Positions 7,446 to 15,917 are shown, counted from the stretch's first letter. The stretch: 33,799 nucleotides of DNA from DASUTB01 sp036374835 (GCA_036374835.1 DASUTB010000095.1:1-33799); one strand, 5' to 3'. The notes: generated by a model not told the origin, from the letters alone. Made by a program: numbers and translations.

Positions 7446-8963
7446 ATGACGCACACGAAGCACGTGGTGGGAACAGCAACCGTACTACTACTTCTGGCTA
7501 CGGCCTGCGGGGCTTCGGGGGACGCGGTCGATAGTGCACCTGTGGGCGGCGAGGCCGCCGACTACGAAACCGGGAACGAGGCCGCGGGACCGCCCGAGGA
7601 TCGGACGTTCGAGGACCACGGAGTCAATGCCGATGTGCCGACGGCTGAACAGAACGAGTCGACGTTCGCGCTCGACGTCGACACCGGCTCGTACGCGATC
7701 GCCCGCGCCTCGCTAACCGACGGGTATCTGCCCGAGCCGGAATCGGTCCGCACCGAAGAGTTCGTCAACTACTTCGCGCAGGACTACCCCGCGCCGGCCA
7801 CCGGGCTCGGCATCCACGTCGACGGCACGCCGGTGCCGTGGCTCACCGATCCGGCAAAGCGGATCGTGCGCGTGGGCCTGCAGGGAGCGACGGTCGCCGA
7901 GCTCGACCGGCAGCAGGCGAACGTGACCCTCGTCGTCGACGTATCCGGCTCGATGGAGGGCGCCAAGCTCGAGATGGTCAAGGCCGGGCTCGGACGGCTG
8001 GTCGACTCGCTTCGCCCGGACGATCGGCTGGCGATCGTCACCTACAGCACCGATGCCGAGTTGCTGCTGCCGATGGCGCCGCTGACCGACGCCGGCCGCA
8101 TTCGGGAAGCCATCGCGGGGCTGCGGTCGCAGGCGTCGACCAACCTCGAGGCCGGACTGCGGATCGGCTACGAGCACGCCAAGGCCAACGTCGTCCAGGG
8201 TGCGATCAACCGCGTCGTGCTGCTGTCCGACGGCGTGGCCAACGAGGGCCAGGAAGACCCGGGCCTGCTTGCGGCACAGATCGCGCAAGAAGCCGGTGAT
8301 TCGACTCAGCTCGTGGTGGTCGGGGTCGGGCGCGACACCTACAACGATGTGATCCTCGAACAGTTCGCCGACCAAGGCAATGGCTTCTATGCATTCATCG
8401 ATACGCCTGCCGAGGCGGAGCGGCTGTTCGTCGAGGACCTCACCGCGACCCTGCAGAGCGTGGCGCTCGATGCGAAGGTCCAGGTGACGTTCAACCCCGA
8501 GGTGGTCAGCCACTTCCGGCTGCTCGGCTACGAGAACCGCCAGTTGGAGTCGGACGAGTTCCGTGACGACACGGTGGACGGCGGCGAGATCGGTGCCGGG
8601 CACACTGTGACCGCGCTGTACGAGGTGGCCTTGCACGAAGGCGTCGAAGTCAGCGACGAGACCGCGCTGGTGACGGTTGAGGCACGGTGGAAGGATCCGG
8701 CGACCCGCTCGCCGGCCGAGGATTCCGCGATTGTGACCGCGGCCTCACTCGCGCCGTCGTTCGACCTCGCGCCCGCCCGCCTTCGCCAGGACGCACTCGT
8801 CGCCGCCTTCGCGGAGGTCTTGCGTGGCGCGCCGTGGGCCGAGCACGTCAGCATGGGCGCCCTCGCCGAACACGTCGGCGCGCTGAGCCGGACGATGCCG
8901 ACCGACCGGAAGGTGGCCGAGCTCGCCACCTTGGTGACATCGGCATACCGGGCCGGCGGCTGA
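7446..8963 (+). CDS. VWA-domain lipoprotein, YfbK-like (vWF_A / DUF3520)
   Basis: The 505-residue protein begins with a signal peptide ending in LLLATAC, a probable lipobox that would leave the mature Cys anchored to the outer face of the membrane. An acidic linker follows, then a conserved region with FALDVDTGSYA, typical of the N-terminal domain found before YfbK-type VWA domains. The VWA domain follows with an intact metal site: DVSGS from Asp 165, STNLEAG, and LSDGVANEG. The C-terminal third matches DUF3520 (DLAPARLRQDALVAAFAEVLR and flanks). Such proteins are thought to bind other proteins through the bound Mg ion; the role is not established. GGAGG lies 8-9 bases before the ATG. It is a single gene, closed by a strong hairpin. 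Confidence 0.9.
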   Translation: MTHTKHVVGTATVLLLLATACGASGDAVDSAPVGGEAADYETGNEAAGPPEDRTFEDHGVNADVPTAEQNESTFALDVDTGSYAIARASLTDGYLPEPESVRTEEFVNYFAQDYPAPATGLGIHVDGTPVPWLTDPAKRIVRVGLQGATVAELDRQQANVTLVVDVSGSMEGAKLEMVKAGLGRLVDSLRPDDRLAIVTYSTDAELLLPMAPLTDAGRIREAIAGLRSQASTNLEAGLRIGYEHAKANVVQGAINRVVLLSDGVANEGQEDPGLLAAQIAQEAGDSTQLVVVGVGRDTYNDVILEQFADQGNGFYAFIDTPAEAERLFVEDLTATLQSVALDAKVQVTFNPEVVSHFRLLGYENRQLESDEFRDDTVDGGEIGAGHTVTALYEVALHEGVEVSDETALVTVEARWKDPATRSPAEDSAIVTAASLAPSFDLAPARLRQDALVAAFAEVLRGAPWAEHVSMGALAEHVGALSRTMPTDRKVAELATLVTSAYRAGG

Positions 8964-8987
8964 GCCGGCACCACGAGAACGATCAGA

Positions 8988-9020
8988 TGGCGGCACGGCC
9001 CCGCATGGCCCGTGCCGCCA
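8988..9020 (+). terminator. Hairpin terminator after the VWA lipoprotein gene
   Basis: TGGCGGCACGG (8988-8998) pairs perfectly with CCGTGCCGCCA (9010-9020). There is no T-tract. The position, 24 bases after the stop codon and 21 before the next start, fits a terminator. Confidence 0.6.
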
Positions 9021-9041
9021 CTCCAGTATCGTGCGGTATCG

Positions 9042-9374
9042 ATGACCATCGGCCGTTCGATCCTGCTGTTCGTCGTCGCCGCTCTGGCCGAGATCGGCGG
9101 CGCCTGGCTGGTCTGGCAAGGTCTGCGGGAGAACCGCGGCCTGTTGTGGATCGGCGCGGGTGTCATGGCGCTCGGCGGCTACGGCGTGCTCATGACGCTG
9201 CAGCCCGAAGCGCACTTCGGCCGCATCATGGCCGCCTACGGCGGCGTGTTCGTCGCCGGCGCACTGCTGTGGGGAATCGTCGTCGACGGCTTCCGGCCGG
9301 ACCGCTGGGACGTCGCCGGAGCCGTCCTGTGTCTACTCGGCGTCGCGGTCATGATGTACGCACCGCGCGGCTGA
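9042..9374 (+). CDS. YnfA family (UPF0060) small membrane protein
   Basis: The 110-residue protein has four predicted transmembrane helices and the family signature AEIGGAWLVW in helix one, a variant of the usual AEIGGCYLPW. The second half has GGVFVAGALLWG and a final helix CLLGVAVMMYAPRG, also typical. YnfA proteins resemble small multidrug resistance transporters and are suspected of drug or metal export, but the natural substrate is uncertain. The chosen ATG lies 10 codons inside the longest open frame, because family similarity begins there. TATCGT lies 9 bases upstream and could drive a nearly leaderless message. Confidence 0.88.
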   Translation: MTIGRSILLFVVAALAEIGGAWLVWQGLRENRGLLWIGAGVMALGGYGVLMTLQPEAHFGRIMAAYGGVFVAGALLWGIVVDGFRPDRWDVAGAVLCLLGVAVMMYAPRG

Positions 9375-9431
9375 GCCGAACGTGCCACGTCCGGTGGGTT
9401 ACCGGCCAGTTTCGAGATCATGACCGGCGGT

Positions 9432-9437
9432 CTAGGG
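9432..9437 (+). promoter_or_regulatory. -10 box for leaderless luxR-type regulator transcript
   Basis: TAGGGT ends 7 bases before the GTG at 9445. GGAGG lies too close to the GTG to be a good ribosome site. A transcript starting at the GTG is the simpler reading. Confidence 0.4.
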
Positions 9438-9444
9438 TCGGAGG

Positions 9445-11085
9445 GTGACCGCACCAACCAGTGATGTCGGTGACGCTGCCGCGCGCGGCCGGGCGGCAGC
9501 GGGAAAGCTCGCGTGGGACGAGGCGTATGCCGCGTTCTCCCAGGCGGACACTGACGCGCTCTCCGCCGAGGACGTGCAGGCGTGGGCGACGGCTGCGTAC
9601 CTGCTCGGGCATGTGGACACAGCAGTCGATGCGCTGGCGCGGGCATACCGGATGCATCTCGATGCCGGCGATCCATGCGCCGCGTTGCGATGCGGCTTCT
9701 GGATCATCTTCATCCAGATCGGCCGCGGCGACGTCGCACAGGCGAGTGGCTGGATGAGCCACTGCGGACATCTGCTTGATCGGATTCCGGCCGACGGCGC
9801 CGAACAGAGCTACCTTTCGGTGATCCACGCATTTCGGTTGACCGCCATCGAGCAACGGTACGCCGAAGGCCGGCAGATGGCAGACGGCGCCGTTGAGGTC
9901 GCGCGTCGAACCGGCGATGACGACTTGCTGGCCCTCGGACTCAACGTGGCCGGTCGGGCGCGGATTCGCGCCGGACAGGTCGAGGAAGGTTTGGCCAGAC
10001 TGGACGAAGCGATGGTGGCCGTGGTGTCCGGAACACTGTCCCCACCGGCGGCAGGGTCGGTCTACTGCTCGCTCATCGACGCCTGCGAGGAGATCGCCGA
10101 GTACGGGAGATCGCTGGAGTGGACCGACGCCCTGACCAGGTGGTGCGACCGGCAGCAGGGCATGATCACGTTCACCGGACAGTGCCTGACGCACCGCGCA
10201 ACGATTCTGCGTCGCCAGGGCGACTGGATGGCCGCGGAGACGCAGGTAACGCAGGCCCGAGAGCGATTCGCCGGCGCGGCCGACGAACGGGCCACCGGGA
10301 AAGCACTGTACGAGCTCGGCGAGGTTCACCGGCTGGCCGGCGACTTCACCGCAGCGGAGGACGCCTACCGCGGCGCGAGCGACTGGGGCCACAACCCACA
10401 GCCCGGCCTGGCTCTGCTACGCCTGGCCCAGGGCCGGGTCGACGCCGCGACCACGACGATGCGACGTGAGCTCACCGAGCGAACCGATGCGATCGAGCGC
10501 ATCCGCCTGCTGCCCGCGGCCGTCCAGATTCTGCTCGCGAACGGGGATGTCGCTGCGGCGTCGCACGTCGCCGGAGAGCTCCGCGAAATCGCCGCTGCCT
10601 ACGGCACGTCCGCGCTGCACGCCGAGGCGGACCTCGCGCAGGGCGCGGTCCATCTTGCAACCGACGAACCCGATCAGGCGCTCATCGCGCTTCGGCGCGC
10701 CAGCGAGACGTGGCGGTCGCTCAAGGCTCCGTACGAGACGGCCCGGGCACGCGCGCTGGTCGCGCAAGCCTGCCGCAACATCGGGGACGAAGACGCGGCC
10801 GCACTCGAGCTCGCCGCGGCACGCCGCGTCTTCACCGAACTCGGCGCCGTGCCGGACCTGAACCGGCTGTCGCTTGCGGTGGATCAGAGCCCCTTCGGGC
10901 TCAGCGGACGCGAACTCGAGGTGCTCCGCATGGTCGCGACCGGTAAGACGAACAGCGAGATCGCCGCTGAGCTCCACCTGGCCGTCAAGACCGTGGAGCG
11001 GCACGTCGCCAACATCCTCACCAAGCTCGGTGTGCCGTCGCGCACCGCAGCGACCGCACTCGCGTACGAGCACGGCCTGATCTGA
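9445..11085 (+). CDS. LuxR-family regulator with TPR-like sensor region
   Basis: The 546-residue protein is almost wholly alpha-helical. Residues 15-470 look like degenerate tetratricopeptide repeats, with many AxxxYxxG-type helix pairs, such as YELGEVHRLAGDFTAAEDAY. Residues 482-546 form a LuxR-type helix-turn-helix: LSGRELEVLRMVATGKTNSEIAAELHL and a recognition helix starting VKTVERHVANIL. There is no N-terminal ATPase, so it is not a full LAL/MalT-type protein; it is the ATPase-free TPR-LuxR form frequent in actinobacteria. It likely binds DNA in response to a ligand or partner seen by the repeats. Targets are unknown; the methyltransferase downstream is separated by a terminator. Confidence 0.9.
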   Translation: MTAPTSDVGDAAARGRAAAGKLAWDEAYAAFSQADTDALSAEDVQAWATAAYLLGHVDTAVDALARAYRMHLDAGDPCAALRCGFWIIFIQIGRGDVAQASGWMSHCGHLLDRIPADGAEQSYLSVIHAFRLTAIEQRYAEGRQMADGAVEVARRTGDDDLLALGLNVAGRARIRAGQVEEGLARLDEAMVAVVSGTLSPPAAGSVYCSLIDACEEIAEYGRSLEWTDALTRWCDRQQGMITFTGQCLTHRATILRRQGDWMAAETQVTQARERFAGAADERATGKALYELGEVHRLAGDFTAAEDAYRGASDWGHNPQPGLALLRLAQGRVDAATTTMRRELTERTDAIERIRLLPAAVQILLANGDVAAASHVAGELREIAAAYGTSALHAEADLAQGAVHLATDEPDQALIALRRASETWRSLKAPYETARARALVAQACRNIGDEDAAALELAAARRVFTELGAVPDLNRLSLAVDQSPFGLSGRELEVLRMVATGKTNSEIAAELHLAVKTVERHVANILTKLGVPSRTAATALAYEHGLI

Positions 11086-11122
11086 ACAGCGGCCGTGGGT
11101 GATTTCACTCACGGCCGCTGTT
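11085..11122 (+). terminator. Long hairpin terminator after the TPR-LuxR gene
   Basis: AACAGCGGCCGTGGGTGA and its near-perfect complement form an 18-bp stem with one G-U pair and a tiny loop. The stem begins at the last base of the stop codon. No T-tract follows. Confidence 0.75.
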
Positions 11123-11211
11123 AGTCGAGTTCCGTCATCTTCCCGAAGCCCGGGGTGCGGTCAGCGACGACGATGGCACGCGTAGGCAACCGAGCGACAT
11201 CGGAGGATCTC

Positions 11212-12039
11212 ATGCCCACGCAAGCACCCACCCAAGACCAGATTCGCAGCGCCTGGAACTCGACCGCTCCCGGCTACGACGAGTTCGCCACCCCGCTCAG
11301 CATCGGCGTCGGGCAGCGGGTACTCGGCAAGGTGGATGTCGGACCAGGCACTCGATTTCTAGACGTCGCCGCCGGCAGCGGCGGACTCAGCATTCCGGCT
11401 GCTCGTACCGGAGCCAATGTGCTGGCCATCGACATCGCCCCCACGATGTTGGAGCGGCTCGCGATCCGGGCGCGCTCCGAAGGCCTGTCCAACGTCGATA
11501 CCCGCGCAATGCCAGCCGCGGATCTCGACCTGCCCGACTCGAGTTTCGACGTCACCGCATCGCAGTTCGGCGTGACGATCATTCCGGATGCGACCCAGGC
11601 TCTTGCCGAAATGGTGCGGGTCACCAAACCGGGCGGCACTGTTCTCCTTGTCGGTGCCGGCGCCATGGCCAAAGTGGAGTTCTTCACCTTCTTCCTCGGC
11701 GCGATCCAGGCGGCCGTGCCCGAGTTCACCCCACCGCCCGAGCCCCCGGCGCCGTTCCAGCTGGAGGATCTAGACGCCTTCACCCGCACGCTCACCGACG
11801 CGGGACTGTCGGACGTTGCCGTGGATACTCTCTCGCACGACATGCAGTTCGAGTCCGCCGAACACCTGTGGAGCTACTTGCACGGCAATCCGCTGGTTCC
11901 GCAGCTGTTGGCCGACCTGACCGAACAACAACGGGATGGAATCAAGGAGGCGCTGGACGGTTTGCTACGGGAGCGATCCGGAGGCGAGCCGGGCGCTGTG
12001 CTGCACGCAGAGATGCGCGTTGGCACCGGCACGAAGTGA
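11212..12039 (+). CDS. Class I SAM-dependent methyltransferase (UbiE-like)
   Basis: The 275-residue protein has a Methyltransf_11/25-type Rossmann fold. Motif I is FLDVAAGSGG at 49-58, the acidic loop is AIDIAP about 70-75, and FDVTASQFGV and LAEMVRVTKPGG follow in the correct order. The front helix SAWNSTAPGYDEF is typical of UbiE/COQ5 relatives and of small-molecule O- or C-methyltransferases. The C-terminal part (about 165-275) is a helical cap that should carry substrate specificity and is not recognisable. GGAGG lies 5 bases before the ATG and fixes the start 19 codons inside the longest frame. Substrate is unknown. Confidence 0.88.
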   Translation: MPTQAPTQDQIRSAWNSTAPGYDEFATPLSIGVGQRVLGKVDVGPGTRFLDVAAGSGGLSIPAARTGANVLAIDIAPTMLERLAIRARSEGLSNVDTRAMPAADLDLPDSSFDVTASQFGVTIIPDATQALAEMVRVTKPGGTVLLVGAGAMAKVEFFTFFLGAIQAAVPEFTPPPEPPAPFQLEDLDAFTRTLTDAGLSDVAVDTLSHDMQFESAEHLWSYLHGNPLVPQLLADLTEQQRDGIKEALDGLLRERSGGEPGAVLHAEMRVGTGTK

Positions 12040-12095
12040 GCCGACCGGGCTCTATCCCCAGGTTAGGGCTTGCGCGCCACCGCGCCGTACGCTCA

Positions 12096-12143
12096 GGTGG
12101 GACGTGACTCGATCTATCGAACCAGACCGCGCCACGTCCCACC
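12096..12143. terminator. Nested inverted repeat between convergent genes (bidirectional terminator)
   Basis: GGTGGGACGTG (12096-12106) and CACGTCCCACC (12133-12143) form a perfect 11-bp stem. Inside the loop, TCGAT-ct-ATCGA forms a second small stem. The structure lies between a plus-strand and a minus-strand gene and could stop transcription from both sides. Confidence 0.55.
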
Positions 12144-12161
12144 AGCCCCGCGATGCGCTAA

Positions 12162-12401
12162 CTACAACTGCGCGACGTGATCGAACTCGCCTGCCTTGGC
12201 ACCAGCCACGAACGCCGAGATCTCAGCCGGCGTGTAGATCAGCGCCGGGCCTTCAGGATGCCGCGAGTTCCGCACCGCAACGCCACCGTCCGGAAGCTCG
12301 GCGACCTCGACGCAGTTGCCGTTCGGGTTGCTGAAGCTGCTCTTGTGCCACGTGACGCCGGCGAGTTCGGTTGCTGGAACGCCGTTGTAGGGCCTGGCCA
12401 T
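12162..12401 (-). CDS. DUF397 domain protein
   Basis: The 79-residue protein is one DUF397 domain: WHKSSFSNPNGNCVEVA, then VAVRNSRHPEGPALIYTPAEISAFV and a short tail. The spacing of the WxKSSxS and NCVEVA elements and the RxSR/H-P-x-GP part are diagnostic. DUF397 proteins are almost confined to actinomycetes, occur in many paralogues, and are commonly paired with XRE-DUF5753 regulators, as here; some pairs affect development or behave like toxin-antitoxin modules. GAGGTGG precedes the ATG. The gene is separated from the regulator by about 215 bases that hold operator-like repeats, so it probably has its own promoter. Confidence 0.9.
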   Translation of the reverse strand: MARPYNGVPATELAGVTWHKSSFSNPNGNCVEVAELPDGGVAVRNSRHPEGPALIYTPAEISAFVAGAKAGEFDHVAQL

Positions 12402-12497
12402 CTCTATCCACCTCTTATCGGTTGCTGGGCTGCAACCCCCCAACCGCACGCCACGTGCACTGTGGAGTGCGTTTGCATGATCTACGTCGGATGATAA

Positions 12498-12514
12498 TGC
12501 ACGTGCAGACGCAC
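12498..12514. repeat. Operator-like repeat upstream of the DUF397 gene
   Basis: TGCACGTGCAGACGCAC contains the palindrome TGCACGTGCA. A nearly identical copy, differing by one base over 16, lies at 13674-13689 upstream of the XRE regulator gene, and a partial copy (CCACGTGCAC) lies at 12451-12460. The arrangement suggests a binding site for the neighbouring regulator. Confidence 0.45.
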
Positions 12515-12616
12515 CGGAAGATGCCCTATCAATAAATTCTTCAGCTCTTGAAAATCAACAAGTTGGAATAACGCCCGGGTGCGCACCCCAAGACCAGTGT
12601 GTGCTTGCCGCGCGCG

Positions 12617-13501
12617 TTAGTCGCTGAGGTCGGTGAGGATCTGTTCCAAGATCTTGGGCGTCTCGTCCGGCGGTCGCGCCTGGACCGACAATTGCTCCAT
12701 CGTGGCCACGTAGACCTCGACGTCTTCTCGCTTATCGAGGTACAGCGCACTGGTGAGCTGCTCGACGTAGACGGTGTCCGCCAGGTCGGGCTCAGGGAAG
12801 CGAAGAATCGAGAACGCCCCTCCTGCCGCCGCGTGGCCTCCGACTGCGAAGGGGATGACCTGGACCCGGACGTTCGGCAGCTTGGTCGCATCGACAAGAG
12901 CGGCGATCTGGGACGCCATCACCGCCTTGCCGCCGATCGGACGCCGCAGTGCGGCTTCATCGATGACGGACCACAAGGTGGGCGCACTATCCCTGGCCAG
13001 CAGTTCCTGCCGCTTCATGCGAAGATCCACTCGTCGGTCGATCTCGTCCACCGGCGCCTTCGCGTTCGCCAGGCGGATCACCGCGCGTGCGTAGTCGGGC
13101 GTCTGCAGCAGGCCGGGCACGAACTGGATCTCGTATGAACGGATCAGTGACGCCGCGGCCTCCAGGCCGAGGTACGACTGGAACCAGCTCGGCAACAGCT
13201 CGGTGTCTCGATGCCACCAGCCGGGCTCGTTGGCCCGGCGGCACATATCCAGCAGCGCTTCGCGCTCGGCCTCGTTGGTGACGCCGTAGAGCGTCAGCAG
13301 GTCGGCGACGTCGCGTTCCTTGAAGCCGACCCGCCCGAGTTCCATCCGGCTGATCTTGGATTCGGATGCCCTGATCTCCCAGCCGGCCGCGTCGCGGGTG
13401 ATACCGCGTTCTTCGCGCAGCCGCCGCAAATGCGTCCCAAGGACCATGCGCAAAGCAGTCGGACCAGCGTGCGGGCCACTCTGCGGGTGCGTATCGGTCA
13501 C
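12617..13501 (-). CDS. XRE-family regulator with DUF5753 domain
   Basis: The 294-residue protein has an N-terminal helix-turn-helix (about residues 17-75: LGTHLRRLREERGITRDAA, then ASESKISRMELGR) and a C-terminal DUF5753 domain (about 90-290) beginning near YEIQFVPGLLQT and containing PFAVGGHAAAGGAFSILRFPEP. This is the classic partner of DUF397 proteins in actinomycetes, related to WhiJ-type developmental regulators. The DUF5753 part is thought to sense or bind a partner, while the HTH binds DNA. The GTG start is chosen because GGAGGGA lies 5 bases upstream; a TTG four codons earlier is less likely. It probably controls itself and the DUF397 gene through the shared upstream motif. Confidence 0.92.
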   Translation of the reverse strand: MTDTHPQSGPHAGPTALRMVLGTHLRRLREERGITRDAAGWEIRASESKISRMELGRVGFKERDVADLLTLYGVTNEAEREALLDMCRRANEPGWWHRDTELLPSWFQSYLGLEAAASLIRSYEIQFVPGLLQTPDYARAVIRLANAKAPVDEIDRRVDLRMKRQELLARDSAPTLWSVIDEAALRRPIGGKAVMASQIAALVDATKLPNVRVQVIPFAVGGHAAAGGAFSILRFPEPDLADTVYVEQLTSALYLDKREDVEVYVATMEQLSVQARPPDETPKILEQILTDLSD

Positions 13502-13619
13502 GCGTCCCTCCAAGTGGCTGCCGGCCGACTCATCCGCTCAATGTTACCCAGTCCAGAAAATCATGACACAGGTCTACGATCATTGCGCTACCACGTAGCC
13601 GCATTAATCTCAGAATTTG

Positions 13620-13677
13620 AGCATGCTTTTGCACCAGGGGCTTGCGCAAGCACGCGATTCGTAGCATGCTTTAGCAC
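13620..13677. repeat. Paired 15-base direct repeats and palindrome upstream of the XRE gene
   Basis: AGCATGCTTTTGCAC (13620-13634) and AGCATGCTTTAGCAC (13663-13677) differ at one base and are 43 bases apart, about four helical turns. Between them lies the palindrome CTTGCGCAAG (13641-13650). They lie 120-175 bases before the regulator start. Apart from these sites and the 13673-13689 motif, the 13502-13859 gap holds no gene. Confidence 0.5.
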
Positions 13678-13689
13678 GTGCAGATGCAC
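13673..13689. repeat. Second copy of the GCACGTGCAGAYGCAC motif
   Basis: The motif starting at 13674 matches 12499-12514 at 15 of 16 positions. It overlaps the end of the second AGCATGCTTT repeat. Its presence upstream of both members of the XRE/DUF397 pair fits co-regulation. Confidence 0.45.
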
Positions 13690-13859
13690 AGCGGACTCCC
13701 CGATGTCGTGTAGACCCCCGCTCCGCGTCATTGGGTGAGCAGGCGGACGTGCCGCGGCCGCGAGCGCACTAGGCGCTTTGCGATTACTCGTGGCCTGCGG
13801 CACGCCCGCCGAAGAATCTTCCGGCTAGCTTCGCCGTCGGTCTTGCTTTGTGCACGTCC

Positions 13860-13865
13860 TAGGCT
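13860..13865 (+). promoter_or_regulatory. -10 box for leaderless DUF1684 gene transcript
   Basis: TAGGCT lies 6 bases before the ATG at 13872 and no ribosome binding site is seen. It fits the TANNNT pattern found in front of several other genes in the window. Confidence 0.35.
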
Positions 13866-13871
13866 GGCGTC

Positions 13872-14471
13872 ATGGCAGCACAGATCGAGGTCGTCGACTG
13901 GCGCCGAAATGTCGCCGAGATGTATGCCGCAGTGCGGGCTTCGCCGGAACCGGAAGCCGCTCACAGGCGATGGCGGCGACGTCGAGACGTCCTGTTCTCA
14001 ACCCATCCACAGAGTCCGCTGCTTCCCGACGACCGATTGCGACTGACCGGGCTGCGCTACTTCCCGTACGACCCCGCCCTGCGGTTCAGCGTCAAGGTCG
14101 AACCGGAGAATGGCCCGGAGCGCGTTGTTTCAACCGCGACCGACGGCGACATCCGGATGCACCGCGTAGCGGCGATAGCGCTACCCGAGCCGGTCAACGC
14201 CACGCTGGACGTGTGGTGGCTCGGCCAGTACGGCGGCGGACTCTTCGTTCCGCTCCGCGACGGGACGGCCGGCACCGAGTCGTACGGCGGCGGCCGCTAC
14301 CTGCTGGATACGGCAAAGGGCGCGGATCTCGGCGGTGACGCTGCCGCGCTCGTGGTCGATCTCAACTTCCTCTACCACCCGTCCTGCCGCTACAACCCCG
14401 CATGGGAGTGCCCGCTCGCCCCGGAGGGCAACACTTTCGACACGCCCATCTACGCAGGTGAGCGGTTATGA
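13872..14471 (+). CDS. DUF1684 domain protein
   Basis: The 199-residue protein matches DUF1684 over most of its length: an N-terminal helical part with FSTHPQSPL, then LTGLRYFPYDPALRF, YGGGRYLLDTAKGADLG, and the closing signature DLNFLYHPSCRYNPAWECP with APEGNTFDTPIYAGE. The strongly conserved Asn, His, Cys and Tyr in the last segment suggest an active or binding site, but the function of the family is not known to me. No signal peptide or membrane helix is present. The gene stands alone. The start is supported by a -10 box at leaderless distance. Confidence 0.9.
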   Translation: MAAQIEVVDWRRNVAEMYAAVRASPEPEAAHRRWRRRRDVLFSTHPQSPLLPDDRLRLTGLRYFPYDPALRFSVKVEPENGPERVVSTATDGDIRMHRVAAIALPEPVNATLDVWWLGQYGGGLFVPLRDGTAGTESYGGGRYLLDTAKGADLGGDAAALVVDLNFLYHPSCRYNPAWECPLAPEGNTFDTPIYAGERL

Positions 14472-14516
14472 GCGCGGGGACTGGACGACGAGCCGCATGA
14501 CCCGGCCGAAACCGCG

Positions 14517-15359
14517 TCAGGTCAGCGAGAACGTGTCCGGGTCCGGCCCAAGCCGCGTGCCGTCGTCAAGCGAGTCGATCGCCGCCATCTCATCGGCGGA
14601 GAGCTCGAAGCCGAAGACATCGAAGTTCTCCTTCATCCGCTCGGCTCGGTTCGTCTTCGGGAAGACGATGATGCCGTTCTGCAGATGCCAGCGGATGACC
14701 GCCTGAGCAGGCGTCACACCGTGTGCTTCGGCAGCCGCGGCGATCTCGGGTAGCTCGGCCAGCGAGTACTTGCCCTGACCGAGCGGGCCCCACGACTCGA
14801 TCGCGATGTTGCGCTCGGCGGCGTATGCCCGCAGCTCACGCTGCGCGAACTTGGGATGAAGTTCGATCTGGTTGACCGAGGGAACCGTGGAGGACGCGTC
14901 GATGACCTCGTCCAGATGGTGTTCCTTGAAGTTCGACACGCCGATCGACCGGGCTTTGCCCGCCGCCTTGATCTGTTCGAGCGCGAGCCAGCTCTCGACG
15001 TACCTGCCTTGCGCCGGGACCGGCCAATGAATGAGGTACAGGTCGACGTACTCGAGGCCAAGGTTCGCCAGGCTGCGGTCGATCGCGTCATGGGCCGACC
15101 GGGTGCCCTGATCCCCGTTCCACAACTTGGTGGTGATGAAGAGCTCATCGCGGGCAATGCCGGAGTTGGCGATGGCACGCCCGACACCCTCCTCGTTCTT
15201 ATATGCCGCGGCGGTGTCGATATGCCGGTAGCCGGCGGCCAGGGCGCTGGTCACGATGCGCTCCGTCTCGGCGGGATCGACGAGGAAGACGCCGAAGCCG
15301 AGCTGAGGGATCGAGTTGCCATCGTTGAGGGCGATCGTCGGAACAGTCATACCCATCAT
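14517..15359 (-). CDS. Aldo/keto reductase
   Basis: This is a full-length (280 aa) aldo/keto reductase of the 2,5-diketo-gluconate reductase-like branch. Counting from the internal Met of MTVPT, the catalytic tetrad is Asp 45 (RHIDTA), Tyr 50, Lys 75 (TTKLW) and His 108 (LIHWP). The strand IGVSNF and the NADPH-binding end VFPKTN...R are intact. It should reduce aldehydes or ketones with NADPH in the cytoplasm; the substrate cannot be told. Three Met codons compete for the start (15359, 15356, 15350); GTGAAAG in front of the first favours it slightly. The gene is followed by the convergent DUF1684 gene. Confidence 0.9.
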   Translation of the reverse strand: MMGMTVPTIALNDGNSIPQLGFGVFLVDPAETERIVTSALAAGYRHIDTAAAYKNEEGVGRAIANSGIARDELFITTKLWNGDQGTRSAHDAIDRSLANLGLEYVDLYLIHWPVPAQGRYVESWLALEQIKAAGKARSIGVSNFKEHHLDEVIDASSTVPSVNQIELHPKFAQRELRAYAAERNIAIESWGPLGQGKYSLAELPEIAAAAEAHGVTPAQAVIRWHLQNGIIVFPKTNRAERMKENFDVFGFELSADEMAAIDSLDDGTRLGPDPDTFSLT

Positions 15360-15403
15360 GCTTTCACCCGTCCATGAGCCTTCTCGACGTGGGCACCGGT
15401 GTG

Positions 15404-15804
15404 CTACCCGGAGCCGAGCAGATTGCGCCGCTGGGCGTGCGCACCCGCCTCGAGCGGGTTGCGGGCGCCAAGCATCTCCATCAGGTCGGCGACGCGCCGT
15501 CCGACGGTGCGGCTGCTGACGTTGAGTTGGCGGGCGATCGCGTCGTCTTTCATGCCCGAGGCCAGCATGGCCACCAGCCGCTGGTCGGCCTCGGTCATAC
15601 CGTCGTCCACCGGCTCGGGCACGAGCGGATGGGCCTGCTCCCACAGCAGGTGGAACAGCTGCGCCAATGCTTCAACCAGCGCGCTTTCACGCACCACCAG
15701 TGCACTGTTTGCTCGGTGCGGTTCTGCAACTGGGCGAACCGGGCGGCGATCGCCTGCTGTTCGACAACGACCTCAACGAGATTCTCCGGTCGGAACTGAG
15801 CTGG
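15404..15804 (-). pseudogene. Broken TrmB/LuxR-type regulator (5'-truncated, internal deletion)
   Basis: The frame ending at 15404 encodes the C-terminal part of a TrmB-LuxR-type regulator: ALVVRESALVEALAQLFHLLW, then a LuxR helix-turn-helix with MTEADQRLVAMLASGMKDD and VSSRTVGRRVADLM. Further upstream, in a different frame (about 15710-15804), lies another family piece, NLVEVVVEQQAIAARFAQLQ, which normally precedes the effector domain. The effector domain between them (roughly 100 residues) and the N-terminal domain are missing, and the two pieces are out of frame. The gene is therefore a remnant. Identification of the pieces rests on remembered family patterns. Confidence 0.65.
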
Positions 15805-15917
15805 TTATCTCGCTGAGGCTGTCCGCGGCCGACGACCAGGGCAACACGATCGAGCAGGAGATCATTCGCGCCTACGCGCTGCGTTGAGAAGGCGGGCTCG
15901 GAGACCGAACTCACGTG

